Shown here in pieces: positions 26,501-35,602 of a stretch of DNA of 64,000 bases (position 1 is the first letter of the stretch; every line of letters starts with the position of its first letter). Where the stretch lies: the NCBI RefSeq assembly GCF_947172395.1, contig NC_069100.1:8584109-8648108 (forward strand). Reading direction: 5' to 3'. The position numbers were made by a program, and so were the translations under genes. The notes below the pieces were generated by a model that had not been told where the DNA came from, ran no database searches, and saw only the letters and a program-made list of their open reading frames with translations. This stretch comes from Bicyclus anynana. Its lineage: Eukaryota; Arthropoda; Insecta; Lepidoptera; Nymphalidae.

Positions 26501-27096
26501 GCCCGGCACCAGTGGGAGGAGAGGGCGCAGGACGTAAGTGACGCGTCTTCACTGCACCAGCCAACAGTGAACAGACAGAAAGGGCACAGGATGTAGTCTT
26601 CTGATGAAATTCTAGATAACTCTATAAGGTAACAATGGGAGGAGAGAGCTCAGGACGTAAGTATCGAGTGCCATTCAGTAGGCGGGATGTTAGGCTTTAC
26701 GCGAGGAGTTCGATGAGCTGCTGGCGCGCTTGGCTAATACGGACGCCATGTACGAGCCCGTGAAGAAGGTGGCTGTCGAGGTGGCATGTATGTAATTATG
26801 TATGCATGTAAATATGTTTGTGTTTTTGGAAACGACCAAAAAGATCAAACATGTACTGTTCATAATAAACTTGTACATAACAAAGTTATCCATTGTACGC
26901 AGGTTTTGCGCGTACTGCAAGTGAACGCGCTGCAGGACCGCTGCGTGCGCTCGCGCGCCGAGTGGGACGCCGCCGTCGCGCTCATGGACACGGCGCTGCG
27001 GGAGCGACTGACGGCTGTCGAGGCCGACCTGAAGGCTCTTACAGGTAACCTCTGCTTCTAGCTTGTGTCATATACGTCTCTTGAGATGAGCCAGAT

Positions 27097-27130
<34 letters not shown>

Positions 27131-30100
27131 CATCAAACAATGGACGGTCTATGCAGGTGTAGGCAGGATTGTGATTTAATCAATCCGAGAAGGTTACTGA
27201 GCGTGTCTACTGTCAAGGAATTATAGTGAAACAAGTCTGAGTTCAAAATAAGGTTACAGTATGAAAATATATAATACTAAGCGGACTACTTATTTAGGAA
27301 CCGAGTGCCAATGTCAAGCGACCACAAGTGACTGGGATTAAAACGTTGATGGCGGCCGTGGGATAATATCTTTCTAACGCAGAGTTGTGCGCTACACAGG
27401 ACATAAGCCTTTTGTGTGGACCTGAGCCGCCTGCTTCCAGCAACTCGCTTGATATCGTTAGTCCAAGTGGTGGGAAGTCGACATATACGGTGATTTCCTG
27501 CCAGGTTATTATGTAACTCGGTTTACACTGTACCATTCAGACAAACAATCACTACATCGTTTTTCATCGTATTTTCGATTCTGCAATCATCTAACATTGT
27601 GTTTTTAACGAAACTATATAATTCTCGTCATTTTACGTAAAGTAAAATTAGTATCGTGATAATAGCCGATAGTACCTTTATTTTAAGGAAAAACTAGTAT
27701 TTACGCAATTCAGTTGAAATAATCATGTTAAATGATCATAGGAACTAAAAAATATTACGAATGTATGATATTGATGTAAAATGGTCCAGACAATTAAAAT
27801 AACTATCTAAGATATGTGTAAATGAGTATTTAAGTTAGTATTATTGTTATTTTCATACATATTTTAATTGCAAAGATGTAAATTTTAAATGGTGAAATTG
27901 TCATTTGAATCATTAAATACTTAATAAATAATTTGCATGCCTAATTGGCAAGATACATTTACCATCTACATCTACCGACCACCTGTATAAATAATGCATG
28001 TATCTGCAAAGAAATAAATTGATTGATTGATTGATTGATTGATGATCAGTAAAACGAAAATACGATGTAGTGAGTCATTAATTGAATGGTACACCGAGAT
28101 ACATAATATGCCCGCTGTGACTGGTCGCCATTTCAACTGTCTATAAACTTGGCTATTAACCATTAGAACTCTGCTGCAGGTCCAGGGTTCCGAGACCGCT
28201 GGCTGCGCTGGCAGTACACGAGCGAGGAGCAGGCGCGCCGCGCGGAGGTGCGCACCGAGCTGGAAAAACTGGGTTCCAACCGACCGGCGCTCTCCTACGA
28301 CGAGGTATTGTCATCATCACACCAACTCCTGGGACCGAGGTGAAGCTGGGCTGGAGGAAGTACCATATTCATACCAAGTCCATGGTAGCTGGAAGAAGTC
28401 TCTCAAGAGAAGTATCTTCATAACAAGTCCAGGGTATATCATCCGATGGATGTACACTAGAGGACATAGGCACTTTTAAATACGGGGTAGGCACAAAGTT
28501 CAAATTCTTTCTTCAATGCAAATAAGTTATGATTCCTCCTGCATTTTTGCATCTACGAACCCGCATCTCCCTGTGACTAGTTTTATCTCGTCAGTCCATC
28601 CCTTTAGGGGGTCGGTCTAACATTGCACTTTTTGGTATGGGGTCAAACACCAGCCAAAGGCGATAATCAAATTTGCAACTTATTGATGCTAGACGTTCGG
28701 TAACTTGGTTGTTCTGCAGATATCCACATACCTGATTCGTTCACGCAGATTCGCAGTATATCGTGACGAGGTTTTTAGTGTTTCAAACGCTTGTAAAGAC
28801 TTACGAGTACATTCAGCCTTCTCGGTGCTTTAGACATTAAGTAAAAAAGAATTTAAAAAAAAACATACGCGTCGAGTCGTCAGACAATAATATCAGGTCG
28901 TCAGTCCAGGGCGGACCCGATTGCTTTTAAAGTGTTTCTCGGGTTGTCTTGACTTCGCTCAAGAATCTTAAGGGTCGGTTACGCTTTGTCATTTGACTTA
29001 TGGTAATAAAGTGACGAACTTATAGGCCGTACAGACTACTTTAGTATTTTAGTCGAGTACGAACAATATTTGGGCGGTAAATCCAATAATTGTTCGTACT
29101 CGACTAAAATACTAAAGTAGTGCGAACTAGGCCTTAGTGCTATGACGGATAGTGTTCACTCGTTTCGATCTATTGTCGAGACTGCTACTACTACGTCGTG
29201 CGTCATACAACGCAATGTTGCGAAAATGCATCACACTAATGAGGCATCTCCCTTACGTTTAGACTATCCGACACCTATCAGAAGGTGGTGAGACTATAAC
29301 TAGTGATTTGTCAGGTGGTGGCAGTGCGGGACAACCTCCGGCGTCGCGGCGTGGAGGTGGACAACGAATACATACGAGAAACTTGGCGCCCCGTGTACTT
29401 AAGGTTAGTTTATCATTGACTTGACAGGGCCAGTAGTGCTGACATGCGACCAACGACATATCTTGTGAAGAGAGACAAAGGAAAATGATCACCGGCCAAT
29501 ACAACGTCGGCCCCGGAAATTCAAGTATTAGACTTCACACACGCAGAGAATTAAGAAAATACTCTTGTATGCTGGTTTCCTCGCGATGTTTTCCTTCACC
29601 GTTTGAGACACGTGATATTTAATTTCTTATAAACTCAGATGTACCCCCGTATAAATAGTACATATATGGAAATGATAATATAATGTATAAATAAGGATCT
29701 GGTTAAATAATTGGTTTACCTAATAAAAGCATGTCTCTTGAAGAAAATGACATTTTCTTCATCACTCTTCTTGCTCAAAAAGTTTGCTGGTGTACCAAAG
29801 CGGCGAAATAACATTTTTAGCTGTATTATTTTTTTCTGTTACTTAACTTAACAAACAAGAAAACGAACAAACATACTAACCATAAGTTTTAATAAATGTG
29901 GTAAATCTCAGGCTGTATGGTCAAAGATCTTTGGTTGTCCCCGTTAAGGGCAAATTAAAGATGAATTGAAAATGTCGTAAAACGTTATAGTAAACTTTGT
30001 TTTATAATGACGGCCTCCGTGGCGCAGTGGTATGCGCGGTGGATATACAAGACGGAGGTCCTGGGTTCGATCCCCGGCTGGGCAGATTTAGATTTTCTTA

Positions 30101-33100
30101 ATTTGTCCAGGTCTGGCTGGTGGGAGGCTTCGGCTTCTTCGGTACGATGCCGTGTAGAAACCGAAAGGGGTGTGGATTTTCATCCTCCTCCTAACAAGTT
30201 AGTCCGCTTCCATCTTAGACTGCATCATCACTTACCATCAGGTGAGATTGTAGTCAAGGGCTAACTTGTAAAGAATAAAAAAAAATTAAATATTTTATTA
30301 TTAAAGTAGAACTATCTATATTAATGTTTTAATATTTAACAGTGTATTTATAATAGTTGTTTGTGTACAGGAACTTCCTTCAGCGAGCGCAGGCGCGCGC
30401 GCGGGATTGTAAGAAGAGCTTCTATCTGTACAGCCAGCAGAACGGACAAGAGGTAGGTAGAGTTTCCCCTGCAAGTATTCATCGCTCGTCATTAGAGTTT
30501 CCCCTAAAGTATTCATCATTTGTCATTAGAGTTTCCCCTATAAATATTCATCACTAGCGGACGCCCGCGACTTCGTCCGCGTGGAATTTACTTTTTCACA
30601 AATCCCTCAGGAACCATGGATTTTACTGGGATAAAAAGTAGCTTATGTATTAATCCAGGTTATAATATATCTCAATAATAATTTTCAGCTAATTTGGTTC
30701 AGTAGTCGAGGCGTGAAAGAGTAACAAAACATCCATATCATCAAATCATCAGTTTTCGCAAATCTCGGAAAACCATGGATTTTTTCAGGATAAAAAGTAG
30801 CCTATGTGTTAATCCATAGTAAAATCTATTTCCATTCCAAATTTCGGCCAAATCGTTTCAGTAGTAGCGGCGCTAAAGAGTAACAAACATCCAATAATCC
30901 ATACAAACTTTCGGGTTTATAATATTAGTAGGATTTGTCATTAGAGTTTCCCCTATAAGTATTCATTGTTCGTCATTAGAGTTTTCTCTATAAATATTCA
31001 TCGTTCGTCATTAGAGTATATCATCATCATTATAATTGAAGTGATAACTTTTTATGGGAGGGTAAACCGCTTCGTAACGTAACACGTTACTGCGTTACAC
31101 TGGCGTCTCTTTTTCTCACGCATACGGCAGCAGGTTTCGAGCGTCCCAAGACGCGCACGTTTTTTAATAGCCCAATACAAGCCAAGCCAGACCTCCCTCC
31201 CTATAGGAGAAGGGCTATGATGCTTAGTTTGACGGCCTCCGTGGCGCATTGGTATACGCGATGGATTTACAAGGGAGGTTCTGGGTTCGATCCTCGGCTG
31301 GACCGATTAATTGACGTTTTCTTAATTGGTCCTAACCTAACCTACCGTTAAAGACGTACCACCAAGTGATTTAGCGTTCCGGTAGGTGTAGAAACCGAAA
31401 GGAGTGTGGATTTTCATCCTCCACTTAATAAGTTAGCCCGCTTCCATCTTAGTTTGCATTATCACTTACCATCAGGTGAGATTGTAGTCAAGGACTAACT
31501 CGTAAAGAATAGCAAAAAAAGCTTCCTTTAAAATATATTCAAAAACCGACTTTAGCCCGAATCGACGACAAGCGACCACCAGCTCACGTATGCCAAGCCA
31601 AAACACCTTAATAACATACGTGTGTTGGCCAACATTTGTCGATACTTGCTAAGCAAATACATTTAACACAAAATGTGATCACTTTACAGAAGGAGTGCTG
31701 CGAAGTGGTGATGTTCTGGCGCGTGCAGGCGGCTCTGCGCACAACCGCCAACGCGCTGCGCCAACAGATCGCCAACAGAGAGGCGGCGCGCCTCGACCGG
31801 GACCTGCGCGAAGTGCTAGACGAGGTGAGACCAAACCCAACACTAGCCCACTGTTGCTGTGACAAATGCTGCGCTGCTACTACTAACTTAACTATATTGC
31901 GACATAAAAGAGTAAAGTTTAATAAAAATGGAACTGTTAAACTCGCTGTGTGGCAACACTGCGTTATAGAGCAACTAATCAACTAATCATTATTGATAGT
32001 TTTACAAGATTATTAAAATCATAGTGGAAATTCGGAAAATTACCAAACGAATTACAGTAAATATAATTTATTTAGATGAGATTGACTTAAATTTATTTAA
32101 ATTTAAGAAATGTAAATCGTAAATAATCAGCTATCTTATTACCCCTAACATAATAATGATGCAGTGACTACAGAGCCCTCATTTATTTTCTAATTTTTTA
32201 TGTCGTACTATACCAAACTAAAAAAGTTGGTTGTCTATAAAGTCTGCTTAAGATAATTTTACGTGATAACATCAGAAAAAAAAGTTGCCTATCATCAAAT
32301 ACGTTTTTTTTTCAGATTGCATATCGACAAGTTGGTTTATTTTTTGCGCCATCTAGTATCGTATTACTAAACTACACCGTTCCACGAAATGTAGTACCGC
32401 TAGATGGCGTTACATAAAATTGTGAGCCGACATGGTGCTTATTATGCAACAACCCCGCTAATAATAGCTAAAGTGCTTTCAGCTTTGATAATAAATGAAA
32501 GTGATATTAATTCGAGTAATTATTATTTACAGATGTCAGCAGACCCTGAACTGAAGAAGAAACTGCTCTCCGGCAGACGAGTAGATCTTGCTGAAGAACT
32601 TAGTGAGTTTCTCCCATAAGTATTCATTGTTCGTCATTAGAGTTTCCCCTAAAGTATTCATTGTTTGTCATTAGAGTTTCTCCAGTAAGTATTCGTTGTT
32701 CGTCATTAGAGTTTCCCCTAAAGTATTCATTGTTTGTCATTAGAGTTTCCCCTAAAGTATTCATTGTTTGTCATTAGAGTTTCCCCTAAAATATTCATCG
32801 TTCGTCATTAGAGTTTCCTCTATAGGTATTCATTGTTCGTCATTAGAGTTTCTCCTATAAGTATTCATTGTTTGTCATTAGAGTTTCCCCTAAAGTATTC
32901 ATTGTTTGTCATTAGAGTTTCCCCTAAAGTATTCATCGTTCGTCATTAGAGTTTCCCCTAATATATTCATCGTTCGTCATTAGAGTTTCTCCTATAAGTA
33001 TTCATTGTTTGTAATTAGAGTTTCCCCTAAAGTATTCATCGTTCGTCATAAGAGTTTCCCCTATAAGTATTCATTCTTCGTCATTACAGTTTCTCTTAAA

Positions 33101-33611
33101 AGTATTCATCGTTCGTCATTAGAGTTTCCCCTAAAGAATTCATTGTTTGTCATTAGAGTTTCTCCAGTAAGTATACGTTGTTCGTCATTAGAGTTTCCCC
33201 TAAAATATTCATTGTTTGTCATTAGAGTTTCCCCTAAAGTATTCATCGTTCGTCATTAGAGTTTCCCCTAAAATATTCATCGTTCGTCATTAGAGTTTCC
33301 CCTAAAATATTCATCGTTCGTCATTAGAGTTTCCCCTAAAATATTCATCGTTCGTCATTAGAGTTTCCCCTAAAATATTCATCGTTCGTCATTAGAGTTT
33401 CCCCTAAAATATTCATCGTTCGTCATTAGAGTTTCTCCTAAAGTATTCATCGTCATGTTTTTAATGATTTATTTATGCTAAGATATTCATTTCTATTTTT
33501 GTCGAGTAATTCATATGGTTAAATTAATCACTTCTGTTTTTTTCAGAACGCGTAAGGCAGGTCCAAGAAAAACTAGAAGAGTTTATAGAAGCTTTAAACA
33601 AAGAGAAATAG
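11517..33611 (+). CDS. OPA1: OPA1, mitochondrial dynamin-like GTPase (complete, 22 coding exons)
   Basis: OPA1 drives inner-membrane fusion and shapes cristae. Exons: 11517-11545, 12857-13076, 13828-13963, 14904-15020, 16988-17080, 17519-17670, 18446-18627, 19202-19312, 20019-20148, 21029-21127, 21690-21821, 22516-22661, 23242-23403, 23905-24098, 25761-25975, 26903-27044, 28180-28304, 29315-29403, 30371-30452, 31690-31824, 32533-32602, 33547-33611. All are GT-AG; total 2826 nt, i.e. 941 residues plus stop (human about 960). Order: basic targeting leader; membrane segment about residues 66-83 (IRYLLLGGAVGGGMTLNK); low-complexity linker; coiled coil about 199-249; GTPase with G1 GDQSAGKTS from 281, G3 DLPG at 384-387, G4 TKVD at 453-456; helical middle/stalk (RFNLETEWKNTFPR); C-terminal GED-like helix ending FIEALNKEK. 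No defect was seen in the reading frame. Introns carry many mobile elements and decayed exon copies. Divergent from EHBP1. Confidence 0.96.
12540..12787 (+). mobile_element. Non-autonomous Helitron (OPA1 intron 1)
   Basis: It begins TCTATATATATAAATG and ends GCGGGCGTCCGCTAG with a short GC hairpin before the CTAG terminus, flanked by A on the left and T on the right as expected for Helitron insertion between A and T. It contains gggtaggggtagggt repeats near 12685-12740. Confidence 0.8.
12685..12740 (+). repeat. GGGTA-type simple repeat inside the Helitron
   Basis: Seven or so irregular units of agggt/ggggt with ta spacers. This is purine-rich slippage-prone DNA inside the 12540-12787 element. 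Confidence 0.75.
14605..14707. repeat. Three evenly spaced 20-bp inverted repeats
   Basis: The arms ACGAGGT and ACCTCGT, with a 6-bp centre, occur at 14605-14624 (one arm mismatch), 14646-14665 and 14688-14707, so the units start 41 and 42 bp apart. The third has centre CAATTG and reads AGGTCA-AT-TGACCT in its core. It lies in OPA1 intron 3. Confidence 0.85.
15100..15290 (+). mobile_element. LINE reverse-transcriptase C-terminal fragment
   Basis: A plus-strand frame includes WAGHI, W SK, then RSRGRPKQRWADKIR, the conserved C-terminal block of insect non-LTR ORF2 proteins. The frame is short and decayed after it. It lies in OPA1 intron 4. Confidence 0.65.
16655..16946 (+). mobile_element. RTE-like LINE 3' fragment
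   Basis: The frame contains KWQWAGHIVRR, then KVLEWRP, VAGIRWMQAAQ and KAYVLQ, ending in a stop and a tgatatgatgatgatga tail, which is the typical RTE-like end with its trinucleotide tail. Related pieces lie at 27390, 35405 and 61438. The A-rich/TGA tail lies about 40 bp before OPA1 exon 5. Confidence 0.8.
17096..17150 (+). mobile_element. Helitron 5'-end fragment
   Basis: The bases tctatactaatattataaag followed by gtttgtttgcatt match the 5' start of lepidopteran Helitrons as seen at 30933 (minus strand). No 3' end was identified, so this is a fragment. Confidence 0.5.
18446..18627 (+). CDS. OPA1: OPA1 exon 7: GTPase P-loop exon
   Basis: A 182-nt exon that encodes the start of the GTPase core, including the nucleotide-binding loop GDQSAGKTS and the conserved run VLEMIAQARIFPRG. 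The acceptor AG is at 18444-18445 and the donor is GTAAGA. It begins at phase 0 and ends two bases into an Arg codon completed by exon 8. It is much more GC-rich than its introns. A decayed tandem copy follows 20 bases after the donor. Confidence 0.96.
18647..18795 (+). pseudogene. Dead tandem copy of OPA1 exon 7 (P-loop pseudoexon)
   Basis: It reads VLDELVNEAGRLPR, then LLVVGD, two adjacent stops (TAG TAA) in place of Gln-Ser or Ser-Ala, then TGKTAVLVMTAQARIFP and AGEMCT, and still has a GT donor. The intron sequence after the donor (gacc...ccctatag) is also duplicated, so the unit is about 160 bp. The stops inside the P-loop exclude a functional GTPase if it were spliced in. Confidence 0.9.
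18900..19010. mobile_element. Fragment of a MITE family (cgacttatcttgtga type)
   Basis: The phrase cgacttatcttgtgaacag and the phrase gagagcgatattttcgac recur at 417-475, 23030-23190, 29430-29500 and 34360-34530. Each is a decayed piece of one inverted-repeat element family. No clean ends here. Confidence 0.5.
19715..19992 (-). mobile_element. SINE family A, reverse copy (OPA1 intron 8)
   Basis: The reverse-oriented family A body runs from the tail (gatattcggttcactgttg) to the head (ggtcatatcaactgggctat). It is diverged, with losses around the B box. It ends about 25 bp before OPA1 exon 9. Confidence 0.75.
20275..20457 (-). mobile_element. SINE family C, reverse copy (OPA1 intron 9)
   Basis: It reads from a T-rich end with atatgaccaatattcccatt to a tRNA-like head (gggatcgaaccaccac ... 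accgttgagctatta). The forward reference copy is at 53841-54017. Confidence 0.75.
23030..23190. mobile_element. MITE-like fragment before OPA1 exon 13
   Basis: The arms cacgagatatcttgtgaagag and gacagtatgtccttttctc face each other and belong to the same family as the 34360-34530 element. The ORF that spans this region is chance and crosses the exon acceptor. Confidence 0.45.
24588..24642. repeat. Near-perfect 22-bp-stem hairpin (OPA1 intron 14)
   Basis: Bases 24588-24609 and 24621-24642 are reverse complements with one mismatch, around an 11-base loop. The arm carries ccagtggt and tacctctcc. It sits just upstream of the decayed exon 14 copy. Confidence 0.9.
24648..24723 (+). pseudogene. Decayed copy of the 3' part of OPA1 exon 14
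   Basis: It aligns with 24026-24100: ttccac-gcc, then ggaatctat, tccg, gcgcaggc and tacgtcggtg are kept in order. There is a net two-base loss and many substitutions. Part of the splice donor context survives as ggtgcgg. It is older than the exon 7 and exon 15 copies. Confidence 0.7.
25761..25975 (+). CDS. OPA1: OPA1 exon 15 (stalk helix), parent of three decayed copies
   Basis: This 215-nt exon encodes KFNTSVDIKLREWAESELA onward to ALARHQWEERAQD, part of the helical stalk. It starts two bases short of a codon and ends at phase 0. Three tandem decayed copies of its 3' two-thirds follow within 0.8 kb in the same intron. Confidence 0.95.
26040..26790 (+). pseudogene. Tandem array of three decayed OPA1 exon 15 copies
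   Basis: The copies run about 26103-26249, 26390-26534 and 26684-26787, spaced about 285-295 bp. Each begins after a TAG that replaces a Glu codon of the parent. The first has an in-frame TAG (Val-stop in place of Val-Glu). The second is open from gctctaggt to the donor gtaagtg and encodes EFEELLGRLAV..., VYEPVKKAAVEEALARHQW and the end. The third is cut off after AVEVAC. Each unit also includes a second short block (tgggaggagag...cgtaagtatcg) repeating the exon end and donor. Shared defects suggest one decayed ancestor was amplified. Confidence 0.88.
27098..27130 (+). repeat. (ATC)n microsatellite
   Basis: Eleven or twelve tandem atc units after OPA1 exon 16, probably the tail of an RTE-like LINE, of which a reverse-oriented fragment follows at 27390-27490. 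Confidence 0.9.
27390..27490 (-). mobile_element. RTE-like LINE 3' fragment, reverse
   Basis: The plus strand reads gacataagccttttgtgtgg, gcctgcttccagcaa, tcgcttgatatcgttagtcca, matching the reverse of the RTE-like tail at 35405-35602. The surrounding ORF is not a gene. Confidence 0.7.
27527..28098. mobile_element. ~570-bp MITE with inverted ends (OPA1 intron 16)
   Basis: Left end (ctcggt...gtaccattca...cactacatcg...cgtattttcg) is repeated inverted at the right end (cgaaaatacgatgtagtg ... tgaatggtacaccgag). The interior is AT-rich and non-coding and includes a (gatt)n run at 28018-28045. Confidence 0.75.
28018..28045 (+). repeat. (GATT)n microsatellite
   Basis: Six to seven tandem gatt units inside the 27527-28098 element. 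Confidence 0.9.
29024..29135. mobile_element. Foldback MITE (actactttag family)
   Basis: About 45 bp at each end are inverted repeats: ggcc...actactttagtattttagtc...gtacgaacaat on the left and its complement on the right, separated by about 20 bp. Related elements form a nest at 59672-60452. Confidence 0.85.
29529..29632 (-). mobile_element. SINE family A, reverse partial copy
   Basis: Contains gacttcacacacgcagag, then the ttcaccgtttgagacacg phrase and gatatttaatttctta; both ends are missing. Confidence 0.75.
30009..30290 (+). mobile_element. tRNA-derived SINE (family B)
   Basis: The head gacggcctccgtggcgcagt and B box gggttcgatccccgg are tRNA-like; the body has the gtgtggattttcatcctcc and cacttaccatcaggtgagat phrases and an A-rich tail. 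It lies in OPA1 intron 18 close to exon 19. Confidence 0.85.
30453..31025 (+). repeat. 34-bp minisatellite in OPA1 intron 19, split by a Helitron
   Basis: Units with the core attagagtttcccctaaa (then tattcatcgttcgtc) occur three times from the donor of exon 19 to 30553, and three times from 30934 to about 31017. The first unit is fused to the splice donor (gtaggtagagtttcccc). The same repeat forms the long array at 32603-33456. Confidence 0.85.
30554..30933 (-). mobile_element. Non-autonomous Helitron inserted in the minisatellite
   Basis: On the minus strand it starts TCCTACTAATATTATAAA and ends GCGGGCGTCCGCTAG. The flanks, A at 30553 and T at 30934, rejoin to a perfect minisatellite unit (attcatca plus tttgtcattag), so both ends are exact. 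Confidence 0.92.
31231..31518 (+). mobile_element. tRNA-derived SINE (family B), second copy
   Basis: Same head (gacggcctccgtggcgcatt), B box (gggttcgatcctcgg) and body as 30009-30290, with different substitutions. It lies in OPA1 intron 19. Confidence 0.83.
32603..33456 (+). repeat. 34-bp minisatellite array filling most of OPA1 intron 21
   Basis: About 25 tandem units of 34 bp run from the very first intron base to 33456. The most homogeneous block, with six nearly identical units, is at about 33240-33440; units near the exon are more diverged. The first unit provides the splice donor itself (gtgagtttctccc). Only about 90 bp of ordinary intron remains before exon 22. Apparent ORFs across it are repeat artefacts. 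Confidence 0.95.
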
Positions 33612-34060
33612 TCATTTTTGTCTGTTGGCCACCGAACTTGGAAGTACGCAACAAACTTGTTTAACCTATACAATGCGGGGATTTTTTCATGCATTTGCGA
33701 ATTTGTTAATGCAAAATATTACACGTTTAGATTTATATTTACGTAAAATGCTATTTGTTGTTACGAAATGAGAAAGGAACATGAATTGCAGTAATGAAGA
33801 TTTATAATTAGCTTTTTTTAAATGATTTTGTAAAGTTATATTGTTGAATTATTGTTACCTTCTACATGAAATATGACGTTCGATATTTTCAGCATATTAT
33901 GAATAATAAGTATTTTTCAAAAACATATAATCTACCACGAAACAAGAGATAATGTTTATGTAATTATGTAAATTTCAATAGGTTCGTAAATTTTCGTTTG
34001 GTCAAGTTATAAATGGATTCATTTTTTACGGCGATCGGTGTGGCTCGCACTGAATGGATT

Positions 34061-34276
34061 AAGGTCCGTTTATATCTACAGACATTTAGCGTTCCAGACA
34101 CGTGCCGTGGCAGACAAAATAATATTCTTGTATACATTTTATTATTGACATATTTATATCTATAGTAACGCGGCCGCGCAGACGTTGACAAAAGATATAA
34201 ATACGTTAATAAACACTCTATAGAAGAATATTATTTTGTCTGGCACGCTAAATGTCTGTAGATATAAACGGACCTT
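34061..34276. mobile_element. MITE with long inverted ends
   Basis: Left aaggtccgtttatatctac, acatttagcgt and caaaataatattctt are repeated inverted at the right end. The left arm has about 16 extra bases. Flanks are att/taa with TTAA near both ends, so the target duplication is ambiguous. Confidence 0.8.
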
Positions 34277-34359
34277 TAAAGGTGTTGGTCGAAGAGCCGG
34301 TGGGCATTTTTGGTAAGTATTTAGGCAAGCAGAAAATTGTACTGGACCTCTTCTATACT

Positions 34360-34530
34360 ACTTTTACGACATATCTCGTTAAGAGAAAATGACATAATCA
34401 GCCAATAACGCCGAACTGAAAATATTGCTACCTTTTTCGTCCCAACGCAACGAAAGGGAGAGCTATATATCGGGTTCGGCGTTATTCAATATGTAATTTT
34501 TTCTCTAAGTGATATCTCCTGGCCTACAGT
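34360..34530. mobile_element. Inverted-repeat MITE, atatctcgttaagag family
   Basis: Left (acatatctcgttaagagaaaa ... ccaataacgccgaac) is inverted at the right (gttcggcgttattca ... ttctctaagtgatatct). Fragments of the same family recur in OPA1 introns and at 417-475. Confidence 0.7.
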
Positions 34531-34549
34531 AGGCCTACTGGAGACCTGT

Positions 34550-34733
34550 GGTGCTAACATGCGATCAAATGAAGTGAAATACACGAAATATCGTCCAATA
34601 GCAACGAAGTTGTCCCAGTCCCATATCTTTCGTACCAACGCAATGAAAGAGATATTTTCTATTGCAACGCCATTGGTTGAAATTTGTCTATTTCCCTACA
34701 CGAGATTATCTCGTTGGTCGCATGTTAGCGCCC
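34550..34733. mobile_element. Second MITE with gctaacatgcga ends
   Basis: Starts gtgctaacatgcgatca and ends tggtcgcatgttagcgcc, an inverted repeat, with further partial inversion inside (cgtccaatagcaacg versus caacgccattgg). Confidence 0.72.
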
Positions 34734-35404
34734 CTGGCTGGGAAATAGTGGACCTATATCTCCAAAGTGAGAATTTTTCTGCAATAAATATCCATAGATC
34801 AGATTGTATAGTCGGGTCTTTGACTTTGTCAAATGCTTGTAGAACTATTTTGCAAATTATTTAAAATACCCGACTAATTTATAGTATAAAATAGGCAAGG
34901 CACAATTTTTTCAAATGCCTACTCAAATGTGTTAATCGGCTCTTGAGCTATGTTAGCGCTGTACACGAAAAATTTATTATATCTGCGTCGATATGATTCA
35001 ATGAAATACGAATAGGTATAGTCGGATGCAATCTTTATGACGTTTCCATCGTGCGTTAAGCTGCGCATACAAGATTTTAGGTATGCCCGGTACGCAGGGG
35101 CGCGGCGCCAGGGCATCATACCGCGCGCGCCTCCTGCCTTCCCAAAGTCTCACGCGTCGTGATTTTATTTATTTGTATGTCTTAATTGCAGCAAAAGATT
35201 TTTTATTTGGAACAACAAAATCTTAGAACTAAGGATAAAATGCAGTGCAAGAGGCGACCTTATCTCTAATAGTGATCTCTTCCAGGCTACCGAACATGCA
35301 GGAGTACATAAACCAGTGAAACGGGTAGTCGCAATAACACAATTTACTAACAATAAACTACATACAGTTTTTTCCAGTGTCTGTGTGTATTTATACATTA
35401 TTAA

Positions 35405-35602
35405 GTGTTTATATCATCATCATCATATCAGCCGATGGGCGTCCACTACAAGACATAGGCCTTTTGTAGGGTCTTCCAATTACATCACGATCCTGAGTCG
35501 CCTGCATCCAGCGAATCCCTGAGACTCGCTTGATGTCGTCAGTCCACCTGGTGGGGGGTCGACCTACACTGCTCTTACTAGGGCGGGGTCGCCATTCCAG
35601 CA
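35405..35602 (-). mobile_element. RTE-like LINE 3' fragment, reverse
   Basis: The minus-strand frame reads MLEWRPRP, SVGRPPTRWTDDIKRVSG, RWMQATQDRD and ends after the tail atgatgatgat. This is the conserved C-terminus of RTE-like ORF2. Confidence 0.8.

Noticed and set aside
30009..30090. tRNA gene-like A and B boxes (also at 3470, 31231, 53841)
   Set aside because: These are SINE heads: no cloverleaf with paired acceptor stem, and the same body and A-rich tail follow in several copies.
33005..33259. Open frame over the minisatellite with repeating MFVIRVSP-like peptide
   Set aside because: A by-product of reading a 34-bp repeat in three rotating frames; no start context or splice link to OPA1.
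32603..33456. Regular 34-bp repeats resembling a CRISPR array
   Set aside because: Units are directly joined with no unique spacers, lie inside an intron of an animal gene, and there are no cas genes. It is a minisatellite.
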